Source: Bradyrhizobiaceae bacterium (GTDB lineage: Bacteria; Pseudomonadota; Alphaproteobacteria; Rhizobiales; Xanthobacteraceae). Taken from it: a stretch of DNA of 64,000 nucleotides. The notes under the pieces were generated by a model. That model was not told the origin of the DNA, did not search any database, and saw only the letters and a program-made list of their open reading frames with translations. The stretch is from positions 1,432,574-1,496,573 of the forward strand of contig CP078014.1 in NCBI GenBank assembly GCA_020544565.1. The letters are read 5' to 3'. This document shows positions 41,879 to 50,218 of this stretch, in pieces. The translations under genes and the position numbers were made by a program. Numbering within the stretch: the first letter of the stretch is position 1; every line of letters starts with the position of its first letter.

Positions 41879-42292
41879 TTATTTCGATTTCAGAAGATCG
41901 CGGATCTCGACCAGCAATTCCTGATCCTTGGTCAGCGGCGCCGGGCCGGGATCGGCCTCCTCCTTGGCCTTGAGCTGGTTCATCAGCCGGATGACGATGA
42001 ACAGCACGAACGCCACGATGATGAAATTCAGCGTCAGGGTGAGGAAATTGCCCCAGGCCAGCACCGCGCCCTGCTTCTTGGCGTCGGCGAGGTTGGTCGC
42101 CGTCACCGACTTCGCCAGCGGCGTGTAGTAGTTGGAGAAGTCGAGGCCGCCGGTGATCGCACCGATCAGCGGCATGATCACGTCGCCCACCAGCGAATTG
42201 ACGATGGCGCCGAAGGCCGCACCGATGATGACGCCGACCGCAAGATCGACGACATTGCCGCGCAGGGCGAATTTCTTGAACTCCTCAAGCAT
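41879..42292 (-). CDS. mscL: Large-conductance mechanosensitive channel MscL
   Basis: A 137-residue channel that opens to release solutes under hypo-osmotic stress. The N-terminal amphipathic helix and first membrane span [48 protein letters not shown] is near-canonical, with the pore-lining GxxGA pattern. The second span [18 protein letters not shown] is followed by the cytoplasmic acidic/Lys tail. It stands between dapA and smpB, same strand; cotranscription is unlikely to be functionally linked. Confidence 0.96.
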   Translation of the reverse strand: MLEEFKKFALRGNVVDLAVGVIIGAAFGAIVNSLVGDVIMPLIGAITGGLDFSNYYTPLAKSVTATNLADAKKQGAVLAWGNFLTLTLNFIIVAFVLFIVIRLMNQLKAKEEADPGPAPLTKDQELLVEIRDLLKSK

Positions 42293-42329
42293 CGGTCAGC
42301 TCCGTTTCAGGCCATATCAAGGGGATCGG

Positions 42330-43220
42330 TCAGTTGAGCAATCCGGCGTGGACCATCGCATCGCGGATGACCTGGCCGGTGGGCGGCGTCACCGGCACCA
42401 GCGGCAGGCGGACTTCCTCGTCAAGCCGGCCGAGCAGCTTGAGGCCGTGCTTGGCTCCCGCGACACCCGGCTCCTTGAACACGGCGTCGTGCAGCGGCGC
42501 GAGCCTGTCCTGAATTTTCAGGCCGGTCGCGTAATCGCCCTTGAGCACGGCGGACATCAATTCGGCGCACAGCTTGGGCGCGATGTTGGCGGTGACCGAG
42601 ATGCAGCCATGGCCGCCGGCGGCCATGTAGGCCAGCGCCGTCATGTCCTCGCCGGACATCTGCAGGAAATCCGGCCCCATGGCGTGGCGCTGCTGCGACA
42701 CGCGGGCGAGATTGGCGGTGGCGTCCTTCACGCCGGCTATGTTCTTCAGTTCGAACAGCCGCGTCATGGTTTCGACCGACAGGTCCACCACCGAGCGCGG
42801 CGGGATGTTGTAGATGATGATCGGAATGCCGATGGCGTCGTTCACCGCCTTGAAGTGGTGATACATCCCCTCTTGCGTCGGCTTGTTGTAATACGGCGTC
42901 ACCACCAGCACCGCGTCGGCGCCGGCCTTCTCGGCATGCTTCGCCAGCGCCACCGCCTCGCGGGTGGAGTTGGAGCCCGCCCCGGCGATCACCGGAACGC
43001 GGCCCTTGGCCTCCTGCACGCACCATTCGGTGATCTTGTTGTGCTCGTCGTGGCTCAGCGTCGGGCTCTCGCCGGTGGTGCCGACCGGAACCAGGCCGTT
43101 CGAGCCTTCGGCGATCTGCCAGTTCACCAGGTCGCGAAAGCCGGCTTCGTCCAACGCGCCATTTTTGAACGGCGTCACCAAGGCGGTATAGGACCCCCGG
43201 AAATTCGTCTTGGCTGCCAT
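42330..43220 (-). CDS. dapA: 4-hydroxy-tetrahydrodipicolinate synthase
   Basis: A 296-residue TIM-barrel enzyme of lysine and diaminopimelate synthesis. Schiff-base Lys165 ([11 protein letters not shown]), catalytic Tyr137 ([10 protein letters not shown]) and [14 protein letters not shown] near residue 48-60 are intact. ATG at 43220. DAP supply for the cell wall fits with the divergent lytic transglycosylase gene, whose start lies about 260 bases away. Full length. Confidence 0.96.
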   Translation of the reverse strand: MAAKTNFRGSYTALVTPFKNGALDEAGFRDLVNWQIAEGSNGLVPVGTTGESPTLSHDEHNKITEWCVQEAKGRVPVIAGAGSNSTREAVALAKHAEKAGADAVLVVTPYYNKPTQEGMYHHFKAVNDAIGIPIIIYNIPPRSVVDLSVETMTRLFELKNIAGVKDATANLARVSQQRHAMGPDFLQMSGEDMTALAYMAAGGHGCISVTANIAPKLCAELMSAVLKGDYATGLKIQDRLAPLHDAVFKEPGVAGAKHGLKLLGRLDEEVRLPLVPVTPPTGQVIRDAMVHAGLLN

Positions 43221-43481
43221 GGTCAGTCTCCGAACGCTTTCGCACCGTGATGTTTTTCAGGGCGACTGATAGCGGGTCCGGTCTTTCGATGAAAGCCCGG
43301 CCGGTGGTTGCCGACAATCCCGTTGAGGCCCCGGAGCGCGCCGAATCCCTCGTATCAGCCGCTATTTTGCCGTGGTGTTGCGGCAATAAGGTTATTCTAA
43401 CACATTTGATGTTTTGTCCACATAATCAATGAACTACGCCTGAGGCGAGGCAATTTGGATGATTCGCCGCCGAGGTTGCCC

Positions 43482-45707
43482 GTGAAATCCTTCATCCTCC
43501 TGTCCGAACGCACCCCTTCCTGTGCGCGGCCGATGCGGCTGCGGCGCTGGCGCGCCGTGCTGCTCGGCGCCGCATCGCTGGCGCTGGTCTCCCACACCGC
43601 CTTCGGCGTACCGCTGCCGAAGCCGCGACCGACCCCGCGCAGCACCGCCGCCGCGAGCGCGCCCGCGACAACTCCGCCGGCGCACACCGGTTCCGCGGCC
43701 CGAGCCGCCCCCGTCCCGGCGGCAAAAACGCCCCAGCAGGCGGCGCTGCGGCCCACGCCGCGCAGGTTCGCCGCCCCGCTCGCCATGGCGGGGACCTCGT
43801 CCACCTCGAAGGCGGACATGGAAACGCTCGAACAGGTGATCGAGGCGATCCGCGGCAAGAAGCCCGCCGACGCCACGCAGCTGGAGGCGTCGCTGAACGA
43901 TCCGGTGGCGCGCAAGCTCGCCGAATGGCTCATCCTGCGCAGCGATAACAACGGCGCATCGGCGGAGCGCTACCGCGCCTTCCTGACCGAGAACCCGAGT
44001 TGGCCGAGCCAGATCTTCCTGCGCCGTCGCGGCGAGGCCGCGCTGTGGGACGACCGCCGCGACGACAACGCCGTGCTCGCCTTCTTCGGCGGCGAACAGC
44101 CCCTGTCCGCCAAGGGGCGCTTCGTGCTGGCGCGGGCGCTGCTCGCGCGCGGCGATCGCCGCAGCGCCGAGCATCTGGTCAAGGAAGCCTGGCGCAACGA
44201 TCCGTTCTCCGGCGACGTCGAGAACGCTGCGCTCGAACAATTCGGCGCGTTTCTCACCGCCGGCGATTTCAAGGCGCGGATGGACATGCTGCTCTATGGC
44301 AACGACACCGCGGAGGCCGCGTTGCGCTCGGCCAAGCGGCTCGGCAGCGGCTATGTCGCCCTCGCCAAGGCGCGGATCGGACTCGACAAGAAAGCCTCCA
44401 ATGCGAAGGCGCTGCTCGAAGCGGTGCCGCGGGAGCTGCATGGCGATCCGCTCTACCTCATCAGCAAGGCGCAGTGGCTGCGGCGCGAGGAGCATTTCGC
44501 CGAGGCCGCCCGCGTGATGCAGAGCGCGCCGCGCGATCCCGCCCGCCTCGTCAACGCCGACGAATGGTGGATCGAGCGCCGCCTGCTGGCGCGCAAGCTG
44601 CTCGACAGCAACGAGCCGCGTTCGGCCTATGCGGTCGCGCGCGATGCAGCGCTGCCGGCCCGCGACATCTACAAGACCGAGCGCGAATTCACCGCCGGCT
44701 GGATCGCGCTGCGCTTCCTCGGCGATCCCAACCTCGCGGCCCAGCACTTCGCGCGGATCGGCGTCGACAGCGTCAACCCGACGGCGCTGGCGCGGGCGGG
44801 CTACTGGCAGGGCCGCGCCGCCGAGGCCGCCGGTCGCGCGCAGGAGGCCCGCGCCGCCTATGAATCGGCCGCCCGGCAATCCACCAGCTATTACGGGCAA
44901 CTGGCGCGGGCGAAACTGCGGCTACCGCAGATCGCCATCAACGACGTGCCCGGCCGCTCGCGCAGCGGCAGCCGGCTCGAGGTGGTGCGCGCGGTGGAGC
45001 TTCTCTACGCTCTCGACGAGCGCGACATCGCCATCCCGATCCTCGCCGACATGGGCGAGCGCGCCGACATGGACGCCCTGCTCGCCTTGTGCGAATTGAC
45101 CCAGCGCCACAATGATGCGCGCGCGATGCTGATGGTGGGCAAGGCCGCGCTCAATCGCGGCATGCCGTTCGATCACTATGCCTATCCGGTATCCGGCATT
45201 CCGCCCTACAAGGATTTCGGCCCCGAGGTGGAAAAGGCCATCGTGTTCGCCATCGCGCGGCAGGAGAGCGCCTTCAATCCCGCCGTGGTGTCGCCCGCCA
45301 AGGCGTATGGCCTGATGCAGGTGACGGCGGGCGCCGGCAAATATGTCGCCAAGAAATACGGCACCTCGTTCGACCTCAACCGGCTGAGGACCGACCCGGC
45401 CTACAACGCCGCGTTCGGCGCGGCCGAGCTCGGCGGCCTGATCGACGACTACCGCGGCTCCTACATCATGACCTTCGCCGGCTACAATGCCGGGCGCGGC
45501 AGCGTGCGCAAATGGATCGAGCGCTATGGCGACCCGCGCGATCCGAACGTCGATGCGGTGGACTGGGTCGAGCAGATTCCGTTCGCCGAAACCCGCAACT
45601 ACGTCCAGCGCATCATGGAGAACCTGCAAGTCTATCGCGCGCGCTTCGGCGGCGGCAACCGGCTCTTGATCGAGGCGGACTTGCGCCGCGGCGCGACGAT
45701 GCAATAG
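43482..45707 (+). CDS. Soluble lytic murein transglycosylase (Slt70-like)
   Basis: About 741 residues. The signal peptide lies near residues 12-40 (RAVLLGAASLALVSHTAFG), so it acts in the periplasm. A long helical superhelix (U- and L-domain like, with repeated ARALLARGDRR-type units) precedes a C-terminal SLT domain: catalytic Glu595 in AIARQESAFNPAVVSPAKAYGLMQVTAGAGKYVA, then FAGYNAGRGSVRKWIERYGDPR. It cleaves peptidoglycan to 1,6-anhydromuropeptides. GTG at 43482 is preferred over a TTG at 43455 (the frame open upstream). A Pro/Ala-rich linker of about 70 residues follows the signal peptide. Confidence 0.92.
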   Translation: MKSFILLSERTPSCARPMRLRRWRAVLLGAASLALVSHTAFGVPLPKPRPTPRSTAAASAPATTPPAHTGSAARAAPVPAAKTPQQAALRPTPRRFAAPLAMAGTSSTSKADMETLEQVIEAIRGKKPADATQLEASLNDPVARKLAEWLILRSDNNGASAERYRAFLTENPSWPSQIFLRRRGEAALWDDRRDDNAVLAFFGGEQPLSAKGRFVLARALLARGDRRSAEHLVKEAWRNDPFSGDVENAALEQFGAFLTAGDFKARMDMLLYGNDTAEAALRSAKRLGSGYVALAKARIGLDKKASNAKALLEAVPRELHGDPLYLISKAQWLRREEHFAEAARVMQSAPRDPARLVNADEWWIERRLLARKLLDSNEPRSAYAVARDAALPARDIYKTEREFTAGWIALRFLGDPNLAAQHFARIGVDSVNPTALARAGYWQGRAAEAAGRAQEARAAYESAARQSTSYYGQLARAKLRLPQIAINDVPGRSRSGSRLEVVRAVELLYALDERDIAIPILADMGERADMDALLALCELTQRHNDARAMLMVGKAALNRGMPFDHYAYPVSGIPPYKDFGPEVEKAIVFAIARQESAFNPAVVSPAKAYGLMQVTAGAGKYVAKKYGTSFDLNRLRTDPAYNAAFGAAELGGLIDDYRGSYIMTFAGYNAGRGSVRKWIERYGDPRDPNVDAVDWVEQIPFAETRNYVQRIMENLQVYRARFGGGNRLLIEADLRRGATMQ

Positions 45708-45769
45708 CGTGCCGCATGGTTTGTGGGCGACAACACCTCATGCCATTCGCTTGAATCTGTCTCCGAGCC

Positions 45770-46350
45770 ATCCCGGCGAATGCCGGGGTCCATAACCATC
45801 AGACCTTGTGGTGATGATGGAAGGCGTTGTCACGCACACGCGACAACATCGATGGCTCAGGGAGTCCGGATCCCGGCGCGTGCGCCGGGATGACTCCGTA
45901 GAGAGATTGCGCACGAATCTCACTTTCGTCATTGCGAGCGTCAGCGAAGCAATCCATCGGTGGCTGCAACCCGCAAAGATGGATTGCTTCGGAGCTTACG
46001 CTCCCCGCAATGACGGCAGGACATCACGCGATGCGCGCAACACCCGCGATGTCGTCCCGGCGCAGGCCAGGAGGTGGATTCCTTCCCTACCGGTGTTTTT
46101 GAAACAGCACGCTCCACGCTTCGGTTGAGAGGCCGATGGTGATGGCTCGCGGCTGGCGCTTCGCTTGCGGGGACGACACAGGATTCAAGTCTGCCCTCTT
46201 CTCCATCCAGTCGTCGCGGCGAACGTCGGGACCCAGACTCCCTGTCGGAGTCGTGGATGCAAGATGGCTCCGCCGGCAATCGATCGATAATTCGGTGATG
46301 ATGGCTCGCGGCTGGCGCTTCGCCTGCCGGGACGACACAAGATTTGAGCC
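45770..46350. repeat. Dense block of interspersed palindromic repeats
   Basis: Almost the whole 45708-46466 gap is repeat DNA. It contains GGATCCCGGCGCGTGCGCCGGGATGACTC near 45867, GTCATTGCGAGCGTCAGCGAAGCAATCC near 45930 with its partner ending CGCAATGACGG, GATGTCGTCCCGGCGCAGGCCAGG near 46050 with GAGGTGGATTC, and repeats of ATGGCTCGCGGCTGGCGCTTCGC near 46144 and 46302. This gap has no reliable gene. The order of units matches the IS30-split copy at 23490-24795. Confidence 0.75.
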
Positions 46351-46466
46351 CCGCCCGCGACGATCGCGGAAAACCGGTGCCCTGATCCGAATGTTTCCAT
46401 CGAAAGCCAATCCGCTCTAAACTGGCGGCGTTTCTCCCGCCGCATCCAACTTCCGAGCCGCTCTCA

Positions 46467-47351
46467 ATGCCCGATCAATTCCGCGACGTGTTCTGCCAGT
46501 CCGCCGACGGCCTGAAGCTCCATGCCAAGACCATCGGCCCCGAAACCGGCGGCGCGCTGCCGGTGCTGTGCCTGCCCGGCCTGACCCGCACCGCCGACGA
46601 CTTCGATGTCATCGCTCGCGCGCTGGCGAACGCCCCCGCCGCGCCGCGCCGCGTGGTGGCGATCGACTATCGCGGCCGCGGCCTGTCGGACTATGACCCC
46701 GACCCGGCCAAATACACCGCTCCCATGGAGATGGGCGACGTGCTCGCCGTCGCGGCGTCGCTCGGCATCACGCGCGCAATCCTGCTCGGCACCTCGCGCG
46801 GCGGCCTGATCTCCATGGGACTGGCGGCGGCACAGCCGCAACTGCTAGCCGGCGTGGTCCTCAACGACGTCGGCCCGGCGCTGGAGATCGGTGGCCTGAT
46901 CAAGATCAAGGGCTACATCGCCGATCCGCCGCAGCGGGCGACGTGGGACGACGCCGAGCGCGGGCTGCGCGAGCTGTTCGGCAGCGTCTTTCCGAATCTC
47001 GACGCCGCCGGCTGGGCAGCATGGACCCGGCGCGCATTTCGCGAGAAACCCGGCGGCGGGCTCGAGCGGACCTATGACGTGCGGCTGGCCAAGACGCTGG
47101 AAAGCTTCACCCCCGAGACGCCGCTGCCGGAAATCTGGGAGCTGTTCGACAAGTTCGCGGGCCTGCCCCTGATGCTGGTGCATGGCGGGCTGTCCGACCT
47201 GCTGTCACCGCGAATCATCGAGGCCATGGTCGCGCGTCGCCCCGACATGGAGGTGGTGGAGGTGCCGGACGAAGGCCATGCCCCGCTGCTCGCGGATGCT
47301 CCGACCGTGACGCGTATCGTCGCCTTCTGCGCCCGTTGCGACGCGGCGTAA
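46467..47351 (+). CDS. Alpha/beta hydrolase
   Basis: A 294-residue alpha/beta hydrolase. The nucleophile elbow LLGTSRGGLISMGLAAA (Ser in GTSRGG) and VALSIDYRGRGLSDYDPDPA-like wording (VVAIDYRGRGLSDYD) appear, and the late histidine is in EVPDEGHAPLLADAP. The oxyanion region CLPGLTRTADDFDVIA is typical of the group. Substrate unknown; it resembles esterase or hydrolase family members near aromatic metabolism genes, but none are close here. ATG at 46467. It stands alone between repeat blocks. Confidence 0.88.
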   Translation: MPDQFRDVFCQSADGLKLHAKTIGPETGGALPVLCLPGLTRTADDFDVIARALANAPAAPRRVVAIDYRGRGLSDYDPDPAKYTAPMEMGDVLAVAASLGITRAILLGTSRGGLISMGLAAAQPQLLAGVVLNDVGPALEIGGLIKIKGYIADPPQRATWDDAERGLRELFGSVFPNLDAAGWAAWTRRAFREKPGGGLERTYDVRLAKTLESFTPETPLPEIWELFDKFAGLPLMLVHGGLSDLLSPRIIEAMVARRPDMEVVEVPDEGHAPLLADAPTVTRIVAFCARCDAA

Positions 47352-47461
47352 GCATCGCGCCCGCTTGCGGGAGCAGTTGCGTGCGCGGATATTTGCCTGG
47401 CTCAAGCATTTCATATTTTGACAGAAACACGTGATCCGCCATGGCGCCGGGCCCATAACCA

Positions 47462-47765
47462 TTCAAAGACGGGCGTGGACGCTCCTATCGCTGTTCGAAG
47501 AACGGCCTCGCTTCCGCTTGCCCATATCCCGGCTATTCACATCTTAATTTGTTGAAACGCCAAAACGTCGATGCCCGGCATCAAGCCGGGCATGCCGTAA
47601 ATCGATTCCATCTCAACCAAAACTGCTCCGGGCTGTTCAACGGCACCGGATAACCACGTCACCCACGCTGTCATCACCGGCTTGCCCCGGTGATCCATCT
47701 TCCCTTTCGTCTCACCCGGAAAGAAAGACGTGAAAGGCCGGGACAAGTCCGGCCATGACAACTGT
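47462..47765. repeat. Rearranged interspersed repeats, 'GTCATGGCCGG' family
   Basis: Near 47470-47530 lies ATCGCTGTTCGAAGAACGGCCTCGCTTCCGCTTGCCCATATCC, the reverse of wording in 9025-9065. GATGCCCGGCATCAAGCCGGGCATGCC is at 47570-47596 and GAAAGACGTGAAAGGCCGGGACAAGTCCGGCCATGAC at 47723-47759. This is the fourth copy group of the 8940 family. 47352-47946 holds no convincing gene. Confidence 0.65.
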
Positions 47766-47877
47766 GAACGTGGCGAGCGGCGGGGCCCACGTCCCGCGTC
47801 GTGGCAATATTACAAGCCTCCGTACTCGGGGCGCTGATCGCTGTTACGCGGCGCCTCGTCAACTTGCGCCGCCAAAG

Positions 47878-47908
47878 CAAAAACCCCGGCAGTTGCCTGC
47901 CGGGGTTT
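47878..47908 (-). terminator. Rho-independent terminator after the porin gene
   Basis: AAAACCCCGGCAG (47880-47892 region) pairs with CTGCCGGGGTTT (47897-47908), followed on the minus strand by a U-tract, 38 bases beyond the porin stop. Confidence 0.85.
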
Positions 47909-47946
47909 CGTGCATTTCAGATAGTCATGCCGTGAGGCGATGACGA

Positions 47947-49488
47947 TCAGAAGCTGCGCAGCACGCGGAGACCGCCGCTGTAGAGGTTGATGTCGCCCAG
48001 GTTGTAGAGGCCGGCGCGAACGTTGCCGGGAACCGCGCCCGGACCAGCGCTGGTCAGGCTGGTGTCGACATGAGCCCAGGTGAACTCGCCCGAGAACGTC
48101 AGATCCTTAACCGGCTGCCACGAGGTGGTGGTGCCGACCTGCGAGATCATGAAGTTCGCGTTGCCGCCGATGCAGCCCGCAGCCATACCACCGCCGGTGC
48201 AGAAGTTGCGGCCGTTCACGCCGTTGTTGATCGCAGCCAGCATGAGCGGGCCGGAGTCACCGTTGTAGCGCTGCCAGGCGAAGCCGCCCCAGACCGAGCT
48301 GCGGAGCTGCGGGGTCCAGTAGTGCTCGTAGAAGGCGCGGACGCCGTACGAGGTGCTCAGAGCAATGCTGGTTCCACCACCGATACCACCGGGGTTCGAC
48401 GCGAACACGCCGTCGACAGAGCCGGCCAGAGCCAGGTTGTTGCCGTCGATGGAGCCGACGCGACCGGTAGAGATCGTGTCGAAGGTGCCGCCGAAGACAT
48501 ACTTCGCCGCGCCGTGAGCGTAGGTGGCGTCGATCTTCAGGCTGTCGCCCGCGCCGGTCGGCAGATCCTTGAACTCAAGCGCGCCGCTGATGGCGTAACC
48601 GATCTTGGAGTCCGGATTGCCGTAGCGTTCAGCCGCGATAGTGTCCGTGGCCCCATTGCCGTTGCTGTAGTAGGTGGCATTCACATGGTGAATGGCGCCG
48701 GCGAGGTGGAACGAGCCCCAACCCTGCTGGAAGCGGATGTTACCGACGACGTCGGGCATCCAGTTGCCGCCTTCGGTGTTACCCGCGATGCTGCTCACCG
48801 CGCCGTAAGCCGGGGCCGCAGCGCCGAGCCGAACGCCAGTCGCATCGAGAATGCCGGCCTTGCGGTAGGGGCGCGCATCTTCAAGACCCAGCGACGCCGA
48901 GACGCCGTTGCCGAACTGAGCGGTGTAGGAGATCTGGGTGATGCCGGTCTTGTTGTCCGAACCGCCGATCACGAACGAGTTGATGGTCGGCATGGACAGG
49001 ATCCACGGAGCATCGAAGTTCGAGACTGCCTTACCGAAGGTGAAGCCGGCGAACTGGATGAAGCCGTAGTCGACCTCGATGTAGCCGCCCGCGGTGTTTT
49101 CACGCGCGTCGTTGAATTCCCACTTCACGTCCCAGTAGGTGCGGAGCACGCCATACTCGGTCGCGGTGCGGGTGTCGGTGTTGAAGCCGATACGCATGCG
49201 GCTCTGGTAGTAGTCACGGCTGCGAGTCTGCAGGCCGGTGCCGCCGCCCTGCCAGGCCGGCGTGTCGAAGGTGGTGGCGACGTTGAAGCCCAAGTCCAAA
49301 CGGACGTGGCCGCCGATCTTGATGCAGGTGTCGGTGCCCGGGATGTAGTAGAAACCGGCGCCATACAGCGAGCAGATCTTCACGTACTGAACGGCCTTGG
49401 CCTTCACCGGAAGATCAGCCGCCTGTGCCCCAGCAACGGCGAAGAGACCCGCCGCCGAACCCAGGATAAGGCTCTTAATCTTGCTCAT
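47947..49488 (-). CDS. Outer membrane porin (Omp2b / porin_2 family)
   Basis: A 513-residue beta-barrel porin. The signal peptide MSKIKSLILGSAAGLFAVAGAQA is followed by the family start ADLPVKAKAVQYVKICSLYGAGFYYIPGTDTCIKIGGHVRLDLGFN, which contains the two cysteines typical of rhizobial Omp2b/RopA porins. Alternating hydrophobic strands continue to the terminal Phe (LRVLRSF). It is a major outer membrane pore. The ATG at 49488 has GGAGGTT 3 bases upstream region. The gene has an AT-rich leader and its own terminator. Copies of this porin type are usually several in these genomes. Confidence 0.93.
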   Translation of the reverse strand: MSKIKSLILGSAAGLFAVAGAQAADLPVKAKAVQYVKICSLYGAGFYYIPGTDTCIKIGGHVRLDLGFNVATTFDTPAWQGGGTGLQTRSRDYYQSRMRIGFNTDTRTATEYGVLRTYWDVKWEFNDARENTAGGYIEVDYGFIQFAGFTFGKAVSNFDAPWILSMPTINSFVIGGSDNKTGITQISYTAQFGNGVSASLGLEDARPYRKAGILDATGVRLGAAAPAYGAVSSIAGNTEGGNWMPDVVGNIRFQQGWGSFHLAGAIHHVNATYYSNGNGATDTIAAERYGNPDSKIGYAISGALEFKDLPTGAGDSLKIDATYAHGAAKYVFGGTFDTISTGRVGSIDGNNLALAGSVDGVFASNPGGIGGGTSIALSTSYGVRAFYEHYWTPQLRSSVWGGFAWQRYNGDSGPLMLAAINNGVNGRNFCTGGGMAAGCIGGNANFMISQVGTTTSWQPVKDLTFSGEFTWAHVDTSLTSAGPGAVPGNVRAGLYNLGDINLYSGGLRVLRSF

Positions 49489-49784
49489 AAAACCTCCAAA
49501 AGTTTTGCTCTGTTAGGGGAGGTTCCGGCCCCGCGGCGTCGTCACCGCAGAATTTGGTCCCTTGCTTCCCCGTTCACCGCCCGATCGCCTCGCGTCTTTG
49601 GACACTCCCGCCTCAACGCGAGCGACTTAAGCGAAACCACCTAACGGAACGACCTCGGGATGCCCCCCTCCGTCGCTTCGATGACCATACCGATCGGTTA
49701 TGAACGTGCAACAAAGGACCGCCTTGAAATGGCGCGGTTCCGGCCGTTTTTGGGGAGGTGTTGCACAAAGAGCACGGGAACATT
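49489..49784. other. Leader region of the porin gene
   Basis: About 300 bases upstream of the porin ATG contain GGAGGTTTT just before the start and a GC-rich segment farther upstream, but no gene and no certain promoter box. ORF-like stretches here overlap the tRNA-Ser region in chance frames. Confidence 0.4.
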
Positions 49785-49813
49785 TTGACAGAAAACGATC
49801 AAGCCATTGTAAT
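49785..49813 (+). promoter_or_regulatory. Strong sigma70-like promoter, probably for tRNA-Ser
   Basis: TTGACA (49785-49790), then a 17-base spacer, then TGTAAT (49808-49813, 5 of 6 matches to TATAAT). It is about 220 bases before tRNA-Ser at 50035, the next gene on the strand, though a shorter unseen RNA could start here instead. Confidence 0.5.
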
Positions 49814-50034
49814 ATATGGATTTTCAGAAAGCTCCCCGTTTCCTGTCGGCACGACTGCCACACTGCCCCGAACCACGCCGGCGGAGAACCGTGGCGACTT
49901 TTCGAATCAAAGCGACAAAAGCGAATCCGGCGGACGTGCGCCCCGCTATAATCATGTGCACACCGGCATGATCATGTTCCCGGCAGGAGAATGCGACTTG
50001 CGAGGCGTCCCCGCGTGGGGCATATCGGGCGCGT

Positions 50035-50126
50035 GGAGACGTGGCCGAGCGGCTGAAGGCACTCGTTTGCTAAATGAGCATACCTTGAAAAGGGTATCGA
50101 GGGTTCGAATCCCTCCGTCTCCGCCA
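50035..50126 (+). tRNA. tRNA-Ser (anticodon GCT)
   Basis: The acceptor arm GGAGACG (50035-50041) pairs with CGTCTCC (50116-50122), with G50123 and encoded CCA at the end. The long variable arm typical of tRNA-Ser is present (ACCTTGAAAAGGGT region), and the anticodon loop TTGCTAA between CTCGT and ATGAG gives GCT, reading AGC/AGU codons. Confidence 0.95.
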
Positions 50127-50218
50127 TCCTTTCGGACTGGGTGACCGGCCATTTCATAGCCGACCCAACCGTCACAGCCGACCCGACCGCACGCGACATT
50201 CCAAGGTAACAAGCCGGC

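Noticed and set aside
49758..50144. 128-residue plus-strand frame overlapping the tRNA-Ser gene
   Set aside because: The frame reads through the tRNA and has no ribosome site or family match; it is a chance open frame.
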